A stretch of DNA of 64,000 bases. Source: Ambrosia x helenae (Eukaryota; Streptophyta; Magnoliopsida; Asterales; Asteraceae). The position numbers and the translations under genes are program-made. Position 1 is the first letter of the stretch, and each line of letters begins with the position of its first letter. Positions 10,432-22,148 of the stretch are shown piece by piece. The stretch spans positions 75,023,075-75,087,074 of the forward strand of contig CM061227.1 in the NCBI GenBank assembly GCA_030844895.1. The letters are read 5' to 3'. Under the pieces are notes generated by a model. That model did no database searches. It was not told where the DNA came from and was given only the letters and a program-made list of their open reading frames with translations.

Positions 10432-11745
10432 TGTAACATCGCGAAATTTTCCCCAAAATTTTAATACATAAAAAGCCCTTATATATATATATATATACAT
10501 ATATATTTTTATTACACGTTTATCATTAATATTATACAAATGTGCCTAAGTCTTTATTTATCCTAACACACAACTTATATACATACATAAATGTATATAA
10601 ATAATAATAATAATAATATGATTCTAAATTCTTTTTTTTTTCACATACAAGATTTTTTTTTTAAATAAAGCCTTGAGTCAAATAGTCAAAGTCCTAGTCA
10701 AAGTCTTAGTCAAACAGTCAAAGTCTTAGTCAAATAGTCAATTCATCATAAAACCTTACTTTATGGTGTTGACCAATTTTGATGGCTAATTGAATCCAAA
10801 ACTAGTGTAAAAACCCACCTATGACCCATTATACTTTGCACCTCTAATTGTTTCAATCCGATTAAACTTTCCCTCATACCTTTCTTCTATAGTCTATTAC
10901 TTCTACACTTGAAGCTTTGATTATAAGCTCTTGTAATTGGCGAATTGGAAGCTTGATATTCTTTCTTTTTCGTTTTCTTCAATTTGGACTAGCTACGTTG
11001 TTGAGTCTTTGGGATTCGCCTCGCATACATTCACAACATATTATTCTATTTTTTTTACGAGACATAACATTTTGCTAAGGTGAGTTTTACATAGCCCCTT
11101 TTATTTATCACCATTTTTGGGGTGAAACATGTTATAACATTATCATTGCAATTCAATCATCAATGTGTCTGTGTGTTTTCTATGTTGCATTATGTCTTGA
11201 GCATGATTAGAGTAAGCACCATTCTAGCATAATCATTAACTCCGTACAAGCCGACGGTATACATTGATAGATCTATTGGACTGACAATCCCATCCGGATA
11301 CGTGCCTCCTACAAAGGTAGTGTGGGTGTTTGTTATCGTATAACATATTCAAGTGGACCATGAGCGTATGGTATGTATCATATTATAACAGTCATCAGGG
11401 TTCATTATGCACTCGATTTATTTCTAGTATGTTCTCACATATGGACTAGATTGACATGACACATGAATTGCACAACATTTTTATCAAAAACCTATATAAT
11501 TCTCACCAATTTTTGTTGACCCAAAACATTTTCAACTTAACATGTTTCAGGTTCTATTTGCTTGAAGATTTGAATTGATGCTTAAAGATATGTGTATAGT
11601 TTTATTCAATTTGATGTACAAATTCTAGAACAATTGTATGTAATTCATTTAAATTATTTAATGGAATTTATTATTCACCATGAGCTACTGAACAATCATC
11701 AATACGTGACATCCCGATGTTTCCGCCATCGGTTGGGGTGTTACA
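10432..11745 (+). repeat. R1 3' LTR (complete, 1314 bp)
   Basis: Begins TGTAACATC and ends GGTGTTACA. Contains an (AT)n run near 10482-10497. It preserves the empty target site of T1, which confirms the T1 insertion. Confidence 0.93.
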
Positions 11746-12837
11746 AGAAGTTTTGCCAAACTTCTTCACTATTAAAACACGATTTAGAGTGTAACATGCT
11801 GTGTAAATTGCCTCGTTCCAAAACATGACTGGAAGATTTGAGTCCGCAAGCATTGTTCTCGCCGTTTCGATTAGAGTCCTGTTCTTTCTTTCTACGACAC
11901 GGTTCTGCTGGGGTGTATACGGAGCACTGTATTCGTGATGAATTCCCTTGTTTTCACAAAGATCATCCATCTGAGCGTTTTTGAACTTCGTCCCATTATC
12001 ACTCCAGATTCGTTTGATCTTTAGACCATAGATATTCTCAAGACGTGTAAACAGAACTTTCAGGTTGTCAAACGTGTCGCTTTTCTGGTGTAAGCACATA
12101 ACCCATGATAATCTTGAATAATCGTCAGTCACCACAAGACAGTACAATTCCCCGGCATGACTTTTACGCTTGACTGGACCAAATAAATCCATGTGCAAAC
12201 GCTCAAGCGGTAGTTCAACGGAATTGACTTTCTTTGTTCTATGGGTTTGTTTGTGTTGCTTACCCTTTTTACAACTAATACACTTGTCATTCAAATGAAA
12301 ATGTTTCACATTAACTCCTGTGACAAGTTCATTCTTTACCAACTGGTTCATCTTTCTCAAATGAATGTGTCCCATTCTCCTGTGCCACATGATAGATTCT
12401 TTTTCTGTAGCCTTAGAGAGGAAACACGTGACTTGGCCATGGGTGGTCATTGCTTTGGACATATCGAGAATATACAAGTTGTTTACCCTCGGTGCCTTTA
12501 GCATCACCCACTCTTTTGGAAGTTCAAAACCCGGTTTCAGGATGTAGCAAGATTTGTCGTCAAAATAAACAGAGAATTGCTTGTCACAGATTTGGCTGAC
12601 ACTGAGTAGATTGTAATCTATTTGTTTCACATACGATATCCGCTCAAATGTCACTACCCCATTGCTAACACTACCCTCCATCGTAATGTAGCCTCCTTTA
12701 ATTCCTACAAACGCTACGTAACCTCCATTTATGTTCTTGATATCAAAGAGTAGCGTGAGATCCCCTGTCATGTGACCAGAAGCTCCACTGTCAACAATCC
12801 AGAGGCTGCTAACAGGGCCAGCTGGAGCTCCCTGCAC
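11746..12837 (-). pseudogene. pol: Element A protease and integrase (copia pol, truncated)
   Basis: Encodes the aspartic protease and integrase part of a copia polyprotein. Visible in order: the protease active site WIVDSGASGHMTGD; the GAG-pre-integrase zinc region with WHRRMGHIHLRKM and CISCKKGKQ; and the integrase core with the LHMDLFGPV stretch, IWSDNGTKFKN and YTPQQNRVVERKNRTLIE carrying the catalytic Asp, Asp and Glu. About 364 codons are open before the frame runs into the R1 LTR at 11745, so the integrase C-terminus, RT and RNase H are absent. Upstream, several stops separate it from gag in the same frame. Family: Ty1/copia, SIRE-like by its gag and its relatives here. Confidence 0.92.
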
Positions 12838-13473
12838 ATATCAAGTAAAGCAATTAGATCTTTCGGGGGACCCAAGCCTGTTTGGTCTTGGGTCTTCGAA
12901 CTGGTTGTTTCAAAGATTCATTAGATTCACAAACATCTTGGTTATTTCAACCCCTTTCTTCTCACACTCGACTTTCTTTTTCTCAGATTTCACATTCCGT
13001 GAAGTTGAAGCACCCTCAGACTCCTTTGATGACCAAGACTGTTCAGACCTTTTCAAGATCCGGATCTAAGATTTTGAGGTCTCAGCCGGTTTCTTTACTT
13101 CATCTTTGAATGTTACCTTCTTAGTTACCTTCTCTGATTTAACAGAGACAGGTCCAACTGCTGATTTGGCATTAGGTTTAACAGGAACCTTTTTGTTTTC
13201 AGCAGTTATGTTCATCAATGGTTTCTTCAATGGTTTCCTAGTGGCTATCCGGTTGCGTTTGTCATAAGTCATCGGACGATTTTCCCATTTGTTGTAAAAA
13301 TTGGTTTGATTATAATAATGTGCTGGCTGAGGGAAAAACCGTCTTTGTGGATAACTGTAATTATCAACCGGATAATCATGTCTTTGCTTCATCTCCACCT
13401 CGTGCCTCTTGTGTCGTACATACGGGAAGGTGGCAAGTAAATGTCCCCTTTCCCCGCACTTAAAACACGCACG
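12838..13473 (-). pseudogene. gag: Element A gag: second zinc knuckle region before protease
   Basis: Same frame as the protease. Codons just below 13473 read ACFKCGERGHLLATF, a CCHC knuckle whose last cysteine is replaced by Phe. A Tyr/Asn/Arg-rich and then Lys-rich stretch follows (open 13398-13066), and several stops lie before 12837. A second knuckle far from the first (15.4 kb) is unusual. The missing cysteine and stops say this copy is dead. Confidence 0.7.
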
Positions 13474-14031
13474 TTATTCTTCATAGTTCTCTTTGATGTG
13501 CGACTTGGAAAAACTTGCAATGGGATATTGATCAACCATGCACTGTTTTCTCAAACTCTCAGGAGCTGGTTCCTTTGAGTAAGTGGGTTCAATGAAATTA
13601 TTTGACTTGTCAACTGGCTTAACGAATTGTATGACATTGACCTTTGCGTCTTTAGAATTATCGGAATAAATTTTCTCTAAAATGGCTGGAAGAATATCAT
13701 TGGTTCGTTCATGTTTTGGGAACCAAATTGTACTTTCCTGCCAGATCTTTTCAATTTTGGAATAGTTCACAAATTGAATCGGATATTCGTCATCAGACAT
13801 AATCTTATCGGAGCCTTGCATCCGATAGAAAACTTTTACAGGTTTGTCACATGATTCGTTGCTCATTTCATTTGGTTTCTCAGTTTTAGTTTCAGTTTTC
13901 TTTTCAACAGATTTAACCACATTTTTCTCAACTTTCTTAACAACTTTCTTTTCAACATTTTTATCAACAGATTGCTCAGCTTTCTTAGCAACATTCTTTG
14001 CTGGTTGATTCTTTCTGTGAGCCTTAGCCAT
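13474..14031 (-). pseudogene. gag: Element A gag: Lys-rich segment and conserved linker
   Basis: 185 open codons. The first 60 residues are a Lys/Val/Glu-rich low-complexity run. Then comes a segment also found in element B (KVFYRMQGSDKIMSDDEYPI, then EKIWQESTIWFPKH). Its role is not known to me. In B the matching frame stops where element A is inserted. Confidence 0.65.
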
Positions 14032-14124
14032 GGGATGAACAATCTGAGATGGTGAGACTGGTTCAGTAGTGATTATATGATTTTCATCAGGGATATCACT
14101 TTCATTCTCAACAACTATCTCAGA

Positions 14125-15171
14125 CTATTCATCTTCTTCATCAGAATCATCTGCAGCTACCAAACCTTCATTGTTTCCCAATACAGGTCTCACATCAGAA
14201 TACGGGTCTCCGACACTGGAAGTGTTGGACTCGTTATCTGATGTGGAGTCAGATTTGACTAGACTCTCCGGTGCTATTGCATGTAAATTATGATTTTCGA
14301 ACAACACCGGAGATGGGACAGCTTTGTAGTTTGCACTACTTGTCTGTGAAGGTTCTTCGATGATTTCGTCAACTACATAAGCAATATGCTTATAGCTCTC
14401 TAATTTCTTATTTACTTTTTTAGCGAAGCACTTGATGGTTGCCATTTCTAACTTTGTGTTTTTCATTTCATTTATATAGTTGTTAATGGCAAGTTGCTTT
14501 ATTGACAAAGTCTTTTTCAGTTCAGAAACATCCTTTTTATAACCATCAAGTACTTTGTTGAAAGGTTTTGATTCTTTTTGATAATTTTGACAGTTTAGTT
14601 TAGCACTCTCAAGTTGTACCTTGAGTTGCTTATTTTCTTCTGTCAATCTTTCAAAATCAGAACATTTAACACAAACTTTAGATTGAGATTCAGTACTTAC
14701 CAGTTTAGGTGGTTCTGTCATTCCCATCAGCGCGAAATGAGCTTCCTTCCCTGCAAAGAATTTTGAGTAGTCAATCTTTGTGTAGGCATCATCCACCAAG
14801 CACGACTTGCGGGTCATTAGGAAATCTGCTTCAGCTAGCAACTGATAAATGTCATCGTCTAGTGAGTTCACACTAGCTTCCGAGTCAAAATCACTTTCCA
14901 TGTCCGAATAAGCTGAATCATATTGCACTCCAACATCTGTGACAGAATCAAGAATCATTCCAGATTTCTTGTCTTCACTCTCAACATTTACATCCTCATT
15001 CAACTCTTCTATTTTCAACTCCAACACTTTTTCTATCACAACATCCTCTTCACTCTCCACATGTTCATCCAAACTAATCTTTTGTGCTACGCAAGCCACA
15101 TTTCCAGCAGTAATCTCTTCCACTCCTAATTGCATACCCGTCCAATCAAAACCTTCATCTTTTTGAATCAC
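14125..15171 (-). pseudogene. gag: Element A gag: acidic and coiled-coil segment
   Basis: 348 open codons between two in-frame stops (TAA 15259-15261, TAG 14125-14127). It starts acidic, passes KSCLVDDAYTKIDYSKFFAG (shared with B), then a heptad-like coiled coil rich in Leu, Lys and Glu (about residues 185-265), and ends in a Ser/Asp/Glu-rich tail. I recall such long coiled-coil gag extensions in Asteraceae copia elements; no function is established here. Confidence 0.65.
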
Positions 15172-15261
15172 AAGTGCTTGGTTTTGATTTTCAGTTTGGG
15201 TTTGGGTTTGAGTGTTAGGTGTAGAGATGGGAACAATGGTTCGGTTTGGATTCTGTTGTGG

Positions 15262-15837
15262 TTAGTTTTGAGATGTGGATTGTCTAGTATTGGTATTTTG
15301 TTGTGTGGTTTGACGGTTCTGGTAGTTGTTTTGAGGTTGAAAGCTAGAGATGTTGGGACTGTTGTATGATACCTGATTCTGGTTCTGGTTTTGTCTGTTT
15401 TGGTAGCTTGAGTTAAACGGGTTTCGATTACCTTGCTGAGCCGGCTGTGTACACTCTCTCTTGAAATGACCCTTCTCACCACAATTAAAGCATGTAACCT
15501 TGGCTTTGTTGAAGCCGTAAGTGGTGTTTGGAGAAGTCGAAAGGTCAGTTCTCCCTGTTTTCTGGATAAAATCAGTGGCTCTTCTCATGATGCTAGCAAA
15601 TGCCCACTGTATATCCATAAGCTCCATTTCCTCTTTGTCGATTTGTGCGTAGTCCTCATTGGTTAGATTGTTGTTTCCAATCTGACTAGCAACTAAACCG
15701 TTGTATGATCCAACCATAGCAGATACTAATGCTACATGTTGTTGAGCAATCTCAACAGTAACATTATTAAGATTAGAAGTCTCTAAGACAATCGGACTTT
15801 GATTTGATTGTGTTTGAGTGATCTGCATTTGGTTCAT
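15262..15837 (-). pseudogene. gag: Element A gag: nucleocapsid knuckle segment
   Basis: 191 open codons with one CCHC knuckle CFNCGEKGHFKREC, the nucleic-acid-binding part of Gag. Before it lies a helical stretch (NEDYAQIDKEEMELMDIQWA); after it a Gln/Asn-rich tail. B carries a nearly identical segment at 19554-20150. Confidence 0.85.
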
Positions 15838-16073
15838 GTGAGGATTATATGGTTGTTGTTGAGGTTGACTTGCTGTGTAACAGGCAGCTTATTGTAAAGG
15901 TGAAAAAGGTGGAATGAAATTTGGTGTTTGATAGGGTTGTGGTGTGTATGATGAAGTTTGGGCAAGATAGTTTATTGGTGCTTTAGTGGGTTCAACAACA
16001 TTAGATACGCAAGCAATATGAGGTGCAACACTTGAAGTAGAGCTAGAAGTAGAAAGAGAAGTAGATGTACCAC

Positions 16074-17027
16074 TCACATACAAATCTGGGTTCTGTGGAA
16101 TCTGTGCTCTCTTTGCTTTCCTCTTCTCCTCCATTTCTTTGTTCTCCAGTTTTTGTATGAACTCATTAATAGTCCAATACTGGCATGCAACTTTTCTTTC
16201 AACACTTCAATGTGTTGGTTCCAATATGGTGGTAAAGCATCAGCAAATTTATCCACCAGTTCTGACATCGGTATGCTAATCTCGTAGCTTGAAAGCTCTG
16301 TGAGCAAGTGGCAATACCGTGGAACCAATTCTTTTAGACTCTCATTGCCCATGTAACTAAAGTTCTCGAACTCTTTTCGAAGCTCTTCCATTCTCAGCTT
16401 CCTAGTCTTCTCATTACCATCATGTCTGTTTCTCAGCATATCCCACAACTGTTTTGAAGTAGTACACGATCCAAACTGATGCAGCAAGTCAGTGTTGATC
16501 GCCTGAGATAACTGAGAAAACGCCTTTTTCTCGATCGCGAACTTCTTTTTCTCATCATCAGCCAAATTCTCCAACGGTATAGGTTCACCAGTGTTCTCCA
16601 GAATAGGAGCAACATAACCTTTCACTATCATCTGCCATGCCTCAGCTCCCTCTAAGCCTTGTCCCTCCACATGTATCTTGAACTTTCTCTTCCATGTGTT
16701 GTAATCCATCATATCCATGAGCTTTGGTGGACGATTGCCACTGCCTGATGATAGATCATGAATGAGTGTATATATGGCATGGGTCGTCTGTGAGTGAACG
16801 GGAGCTGCTGCTACTCCCCAATAATTATCAATTGGTTGCTGTAACGGTTGCACAACTTGCTGAGGAGTAGAACTAGTCATAGCCATGTAATTGATTGGCT
16901 GGGATGGTGGACTAGTCTTCTGGGCTGAAACTGACCATGGATCTCTTGTTGTCTGCTGTTGTGGTGCTTGATTAGGTCTTGGCGTTGTTGGAAAGTTCCA
17001 CATCTTAACCTGTAAATATTCAAACAC
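16074..17027 (-). pseudogene. gag: Element A gag: capsid-like N-terminal domain
   Basis: Copia Gag capsid domain. The frame likely starts at 17003 (MWNFPTTPRPNQ), since B begins the same way. A Gln/Pro-rich start is followed by MDMMDYNTWKRKFKIHVEG, AFSQLSQAINTDLLHQF and QLWDMLRNRHDGNEKTRKLR, the pattern seen in copia gag (UBN2/retrotrans_gag). A frameshift near 16190, seen against B, moves the end into the wrong frame. The correct frame continues at 16134-15889. Confidence 0.85.
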
Positions 17028-17627
17028 GAAAAGATTAGAAAACTTTTAAAACAGATTTCTCTTTCACACTTACGGATGGTCAAATGAGAAAAATTCTTCT
17101 CCTTCGACTGTTTGGGAGGGTACGAATGTGGACTGTGATAACACACAAACTCTTTCGACCGTTTGTACTCTCTTTCGACCGATTTGTCTCTCCTTCGACC
17201 GTTCGATCGGTCGAATGTAACTCTGATGGACGAATGTAAACAGATAAGCTATAAAACTCTACGTTCGCCCACAAAAACAACACCTTCGACCACAAATTCA
17301 CTCGTTCGACCAAATTTAATCACACCTTCGACCGTCTCTCTAGGTTCGACCCCTGGCATTTCAAAAACGGTTATTCTTTGAAAATCAGTTAATTTTGATC
17401 ATGTTTATCAAATGTTGATAGATTTTGATGATCTTAATCAGGTTTTGAATCGGAATTGATTTGGAACAAGTTTATCAAAGAGAATTATCCATTTTAACCA
17501 TGAAAACAAGTTGTAATCAATCAAAAACTCATCAAATCAGTTTGTTTTATGAAAACAGAAACTTTTTGACCAAAATTGGGTCCAAATCAACTGAGAAACT
17601 ATCAATTTGTGGTTGTTTGATCTAGAA
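17028..17627 (-). promoter_or_regulatory. Element A leader with TTCGACC/GGTCGAA cluster
   Basis: The 600-bp leader between primer site and gag contains about ten copies of TTCGACC, TTCGCCC or their complements between 17150 and 17350. The same motif family fills the leaders of B (21320-21590) and F (54575-54815) and the LTRs of A, F, G and H. It is a family signature; a regulatory or packaging role is inference. Confidence 0.6.
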
Positions 17628-17641
17628 TGGCTCTGATACCA
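17628..17641 (-). other. Element A primer binding site (initiator tRNA-Met)
   Basis: Minus strand TGGTATCAGAGCCA, three bases after the LTR end. Confidence 0.88.
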
Positions 17642-17644
17642 CTT

Positions 17645-18157
17645 TGTATGTGCTAAAAGGATCGACAAATAACAAAGAATTGATCAAACAAGTTTGTTTT
17701 AGGTGCGGAAACCCTAAAACAATCACAAAATGATAATCAAACAGATCAAAACACGTAAATCATCATTTCAAAGCTTTTTCATTAATTACGAACTCAATTA
17801 CATGTTTACAAATTGAAAGCAACAAGGTATGAACATGAATTAATCTAAATAATATCCTAGAGAGAGAATCAGAAAGTGGAGGGGACAAAATGACTCCAAG
17901 TTACATTCAAAAAATCAGCTTGACTATATATAGACTGCACATTCGCCCACATTGTTTGTGCGAATGTGCAGGTTCGACCACATTGTCCGGGCGAACCAAG
18001 CCATACATAATAAACCTATTCACATTCGTCCAAAACTTCTCCTTCGCACCTTCTGAATCTCCTTCGCCCATATCAAAATCTTCCTTCGCCCATTCGGTTA
18101 TCAGCAAAAACAAGTTTATTGTAAATCCAAAGCATTAGTCGCATAAATGCATCTACA
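17645..18157 (-). repeat. Element A 5' LTR
   Basis: 513 bp. On the minus strand it begins TGTAGATGCATTTATGCG and ends CACATACA. The same start and a similar end occur in the G LTR (61006-61542), so A and G are one family. Confidence 0.85.
17925..17932 (-). promoter_or_regulatory. TATA box of element A LTR
   Basis: TATATATA on the minus strand, directly downstream of a TTCG-motif cluster at 17937-18100, the same layout as in the F and G LTRs. Confidence 0.65.
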
Positions 18158-18712
18158 CATTTGTTCGCTGATGTTTCGGGAACCAAATGGTACTTTCCTG
18201 CCAGATCTTTTCAATTTTTGAATAATTTGCAAATTGTATTGGATATTCTTCATCAGAAATTATCTTATCGGATCCTTGCATCCGATAGAAAACTTTAACA
18301 GGTTTATCACAAAATTCATTTTCCTTTTCATTTAACTTTTCAATTTTCTTTTCATTTTTATTTTCAATTTTCTTCTCAACAGGCTTAATTGATTGATTCT
18401 TTCTATGAGCGTTAGCCATGGGATGGACAATCTGAGATGGTGAAATAGGTTCATTAGTGATTATGTAATTTTCATCAGAAATATCACACATCTTTTCAGG
18501 AACCGTCTCAGACTGTTCATTCTCTTCATCAGAATCATCAGCAGCAACAACACCTTCATTATTTCCCAGAACAGGTCTAACATCAGAATAAGGGTCTCCC
18601 ACACTAGAGTGTTTGACTCGTCATCTGATGTAGAGTCAGATTTAACTGAGCTCTCCGGTGCTATTGAGTGCAAATTATGGTTTTCAAACAACACCGGAGC
18701 TGGGACAGCTTT
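18158..18712 (-). pseudogene. gag: Element B gag: acidic tail and conserved linker
   Basis: Matches the 13.7-14.3 kb part of A: VLFENHNLH, the Asp/Glu-rich DDSDEENEQSE tract, then KVFYRMQGSDKI and ESTIWFPKH. A one-base change near 18600 splits it over two frames. It ends at the junction with element A. Confidence 0.7.
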
Positions 18713-19536
18713 TTAGTTTGCACTACTAGACTGTGAAGGCTCTTCTATTATATGATCAACAACATAAGCGATATGCTTATAACTCTCAAGCTTTTTGTTC
18801 ACTTTTTCTGCAAAGCACTTGATGGTGGCCATTTCTAGTTTTGTGTTTTCTAAATCATTGATATAATTATTTATGGCCATTTGTTTCAAAGATAAAGTCT
18901 TTTTCAATTCTGAAACATCTTTCTTATAACCATCAAGTACTCTATTAAACTCTTTTGCTTCTTTTTTATAGGATTGAGTTGCTTATTCTCATCTGTCAAT
19001 TTATCACAAGCTTTGCAATGTTTAACACAATTTGAATTTGAATTAACAGCAGATTCAGTACTTACCTGTTTTGGAGGTTCTGTCATGGCCATCAATGCAA
19101 AGTGTGCTTCCTTCCCAGCGAAAAACTTTGAGTAATCAATCCTGGTACAAGCATCATCCACTATGCATGATTTCCGGGTCATCAAGAAGTCAGCTTCAGC
19201 AAGCAACTGGTCAATGTCATCATCCAGTGAGTTAACACTAGATTCAGAATCAGACTCACTCTCCTCATCAGAATAAGTAGAATCAAACTGCTCTGGAATA
19301 TCAGCAACCGAATCAAGAATCATTCCAGACTTCTTCTCTGTACAGACATCACTCTCTTCATTCAACTCCTCGATTCTCACCTCAGATATCTTTTCAGTCA
19401 CTACCTCCTCTTCAACCTCTACCGGCTCATCCAAATTCATTTGCTGTGCAACACATGCCACATTCCCAGCTGTAACCTCTTCAACACCTAACTGCATCCC
19501 TGTCCAATCAAACCGTTCGTCCTTCTGTATCACCAA
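18713..19536 (-). pseudogene. gag: Element B gag: acidic and coiled-coil segment
   Basis: Counterpart of A at 14125-15171. An acidic N-terminus, KSCIVDDACTRIDYSKFFAG and a Lys/Leu-rich helical stretch. A small deletion near 18970 breaks the frame within the coiled coil. Confidence 0.7.
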
Positions 19537-19553
19537 AGCTTGGTTTTGATTAT

Positions 19554-20382
19554 CTATTTGGGTTTGTGTGTTTGGTGTAGAAATAGGAATGATTGTTCGG
19601 TTTGTGTTTTGTGGTGTTTGGTTTTGGTTTTGGTTTTGTGTTGTGTTTTGTCTAGCAGTGTTATTTTGTTGGGTATTTTGTCTGTTTTGGTAGTTTTTCG
19701 GTTTTGGTAGTTAGAGTTGAAAGGATTTCTATTTCCCTGCTGAGCTGGTTGTGTGCATTCTCTCTTAAAATGTCCTTTCTCACCACAATTGAAACACGTC
19801 ACTTTGGCTTTGTTGAAGCCATAAGTGGTGTTTGGAGAAGTAGACAAATCAGTTCTCCCAGTCTTCTGAATAAAATCAGTAGCTCTCCTCATGATACTTG
19901 TAAATGCCCATTGAATATCCATGAGCTCCATTTCTTCTTTGTCAATCTGTGTGTAGTCCTCATTGGTCAAGTTGTTATTACCAATTTGACTCGCAACAAG
20001 CCCATTATACGATGCTACCATGGCTGACACCAATGCTACGTGTTGTTGTGCAATCTCAATAGTCACATTGTTTAGATTCGATGTCTCCAACACAATTGAG
20101 CTCTGATTTGTTTGACTTTGGTTAACTTGCATCGTGTTCATTTGAGGGATGTATGTTTGTTGTTGAGGTTGGTTCGCAGAATAACATGCTGCTTGTTGCA
20201 TAGGTGAAAATGGTGGAATACAAGTTGTAGTAGGATATGATGGTGGAATACAAGTTGCTGCTTGTTGGTTGTTTGGTTGGTTCAACATGATTAGATACAC
20301 ACGCGATGTGTGGAGCAACATTAGAAATTGAACTGGAACTAGAATGGGAAGAAGATGTACCACCAAGATACAATTCCGGATT
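19554..20382 (-). pseudogene. gag: Element B gag: nucleocapsid knuckle segment
   Basis: Carries CFNCGEKGHFKREC and the same helical stretch as A. The Gln/Tyr/Pro-rich part above about 20280 has frame changes. Confidence 0.75.
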
Positions 20383-20730
20383 CTAAGGAATTTGAGCTCT
20401 TTTAGCTTTCCTCTTTTCTTCCATCTCCTTGTTTTCCAATTTCTGAATAAACTCATTAATTGTCCAATATTGGTATGCATCTTTTTCTTTCAATACCTCT
20501 ATATGCTGATTCCAATATGGTGGTAATGCATTGGCAAACTTGTCCACCAATTCTGACATAGGTATGCATATCTCGTAACTTGAAAGCTCAGTGAGTAAAT
20601 GGCAATACCTTGGAACCAACTCCTTCAGCGTCTCGTTCCCCATGTAGCTGAATTTCTCAAATTCTTTCCGAAGTTCCTCCATCCTCAACTTCCTCGTCTT
20701 CTCATTTCTATCATGCCTATTCTTTAACAT
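20383..20730 (-). pseudogene. gag: Element B gag: capsid C-terminal part
   Basis: 115 codons: MEELRKEFEKFSYMGNETLK, LSSYEICIPMSELVDKFANA, PPYWNQHIEVLKEKDAYQYW. This copy keeps the frame that A lost. A TAA at 20383-20385 ends it where A has a sense codon. Confidence 0.8.
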
Positions 20731-21274
20731 GTCCCACAGCTGTTTAGATGTTGTACAAGAACCAAACTAATGCAACAGATCAGTATTAATAGCTTGGGAC
20801 AATTGAGAAAACGTCTTCTTCTCAATAGCAAATTTCTTCTTTTCATCATCTGCAAGATTCTCCAATGGAATAGGCTCTCCCGTGTTCTCCAAGATCGGAG
20901 CAACATAGCCCTTCACAATAAATCTTAAATTTGGTCTTCCACGTGTTGTAATCGACCATCTCCATAAGCTTAGGTAGACGGCTTCCACTCCCCGAAGACA
21001 AGTCTTGGATAAGAGTTGAAATGGCGTTTGTCGTCTGAGAATGTACTCCTGCTGCTGCCACTCCCCAATAATCAGCCATCGGTTGTGGTTGTGGTTGTGC
21101 AACATGTTGGGGAATTGTACTAGTCATCGCCATGTAATTGATAGGTTGTGATGGTTGACTAGAATTTTGAGCAGCAACCGACCAAGGATCCATGGTTGTC
21201 TGCTGTTGTGGTGTCGGATTAGGTCGTAGTGTAGTAGGAAAGTTCCACATGTCGATTTGAAAATGATTAAACAC
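20731..21274 (-). pseudogene. gag: Element B gag: capsid N-terminal part
   Basis: Starts MWNFPTTLRPNPTPQQQ like A. A deletion of roughly 45-50 bp after WKTKFKI removes a stretch present in A and shifts the frame, and a TAG near 20767 (where A encodes Gln) stops the shifted frame. Confidence 0.8.
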
Positions 21275-21855
21275 GAAAAGATTAGAAAAGTTTTATAACA
21301 GATTCTACCTTCGTATGTTACGAATTGGCGAATGTGCACAAATGTTCACGTTCGACCGTTTAAGAAGATACAAATGTAGAAAATAACAGACTCAAATCAC
21401 TTTCGACCGTTTACACCCTCGTTCGACCGTTTAAAAACTCATTTGCGACCGTCCGATTGGTCGAATGAAACTAAAATGGTCGAATGAACAACTAAACACT
21501 GACAAACTCTAGGTTCGACCAACCGAAACACCACGTTCGACCAAAAAATCACACGTTCGACCAGTCTCCCTAGGTTCGACCCTGCATATTAAAAAACGGT
21601 TATTCTTTGAAAATCAGTTAATTTTGATCAAACTTTTCAAAAGTTGATGAAATTTGATGATTCTAATCAGGTTTTGTCTCGGATTTGATTTGGAACAAGT
21701 TTAACAAAGAGAATTATGCATTTTATCCATGAAAACAAGCTCTAATCAATCAATTTATCACCATAATCAGTTTATCAATGAAAACAGAAAGTTTTTGATC
21801 AAAATAGGGTCCAAATCAGCTGTACTATTATCAAATTGTAGTTGTTTGATCCATA
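21275..21855 (-). promoter_or_regulatory. Element B leader with TTCGACC cluster
   Basis: Same position and motif family as in A; TTCGACC-type copies lie mostly between 21320 and 21590. Confidence 0.55.
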
Positions 21856-21869
21856 TGGCTCTGATACCA
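21856..21869 (-). other. Element B primer binding site (initiator tRNA-Met)
   Basis: Minus strand TGGTATCAGAGCCA. Confidence 0.85.
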
Positions 21870-21872
21870 CTT

Positions 21873-22114
21873 TGTAGGAGGATCGGATTGACAAAAACAA
21901 TAAAGTTGATCAAACAAGTCTACTAATTCAAGTGCGGAATCCTTGAATCAGTTACAATATGATAATAATATAAACAAAACGCAGAAATCATCTTCAAAAC
22001 ATTCATTTCATTAATTATCAAACTCAATTACACATAAAAATGATGTTTATAATCAATTACAGACGTGAATAAAGTTGACTCAAAAACCCTTGGGAGAAAA
22101 CTAGACTGGAGGGA
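21873..22114 (-). repeat. Element B 5' LTR, partial
   Basis: About 240 bp of the primer-site-proximal LTR half, related to 17645-17880 of A. It breaks off at the joint with element C. Confidence 0.75.
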
Positions 22115-22148
22115 AACGGTGGTGGTAAGTTGATTTATCCATTTTCCT
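22115..22148 (+). repeat. 34-bp templated duplication at the B/C joint
   Basis: Identical to 22201-22234, which spans the end of gag exon 1 and the start of the gag intron of C. Here it stands directly before exon 1 sequence, out of place, between the broken B LTR and the truncated C gag. Confidence 0.85.

Larger units (their letters stand above)
1..11745 (+). mobile_element. Element R1: non-autonomous gypsy-type LTR retrotransposon, split by T1
   Basis: Two near-identical LTRs flank 1.46 kb of internal sequence. The 5' LTR runs from the window edge (about its first 75 bp are missing) to 1019 and resumes at 8751-8969. The 3' LTR is 10432-11745. An initiator-Met primer site follows the 5' LTR and a purine tract precedes the 3' LTR, so it is a plus-strand element. 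There is no gag or pol, so it must have relied on enzymes from a relative. The shared GGGACGAA stem-loop at its 3' end and the sequence just after the primer site resemble the Tekay-type elements in this window. It was inserted into the integrase gene of copia element A. Its left target duplication lies outside the window. Confidence 0.9.
11746..18157 (-). mobile_element. Element A: SIRE-like Ty1/copia element, 3' part cut off by R1
   Basis: Minus-strand copia element. 5' LTR 17645-18157, initiator-Met primer site 17628-17641, then a very long gag region (about 1390 codons before protease), protease, the GAG-pre-integrase zinc region and the integrase core, truncated at 11746 where R1 inserted. 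Protease and integrase precede where RT would be, which is copia order. RT, RNase H and the 3' LTR lie left of the window. Most of gag and pol reads in one frame interrupted by single stops. It is inserted in the gag region of element B. Confidence 0.88.
18158..22114 (-). mobile_element. Element B: SIRE-like copia element, both ends lost
   Basis: Minus-strand relative of element A. From right to left: a partial 5' LTR (21873-22114), primer site, leader, and a decayed gag up to 18163, where element A is inserted. The rest of B must lie left of A, outside the window. The right end stops within the LTR at the joint with element C, so about the first half of the LTR is missing. Confidence 0.85.
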
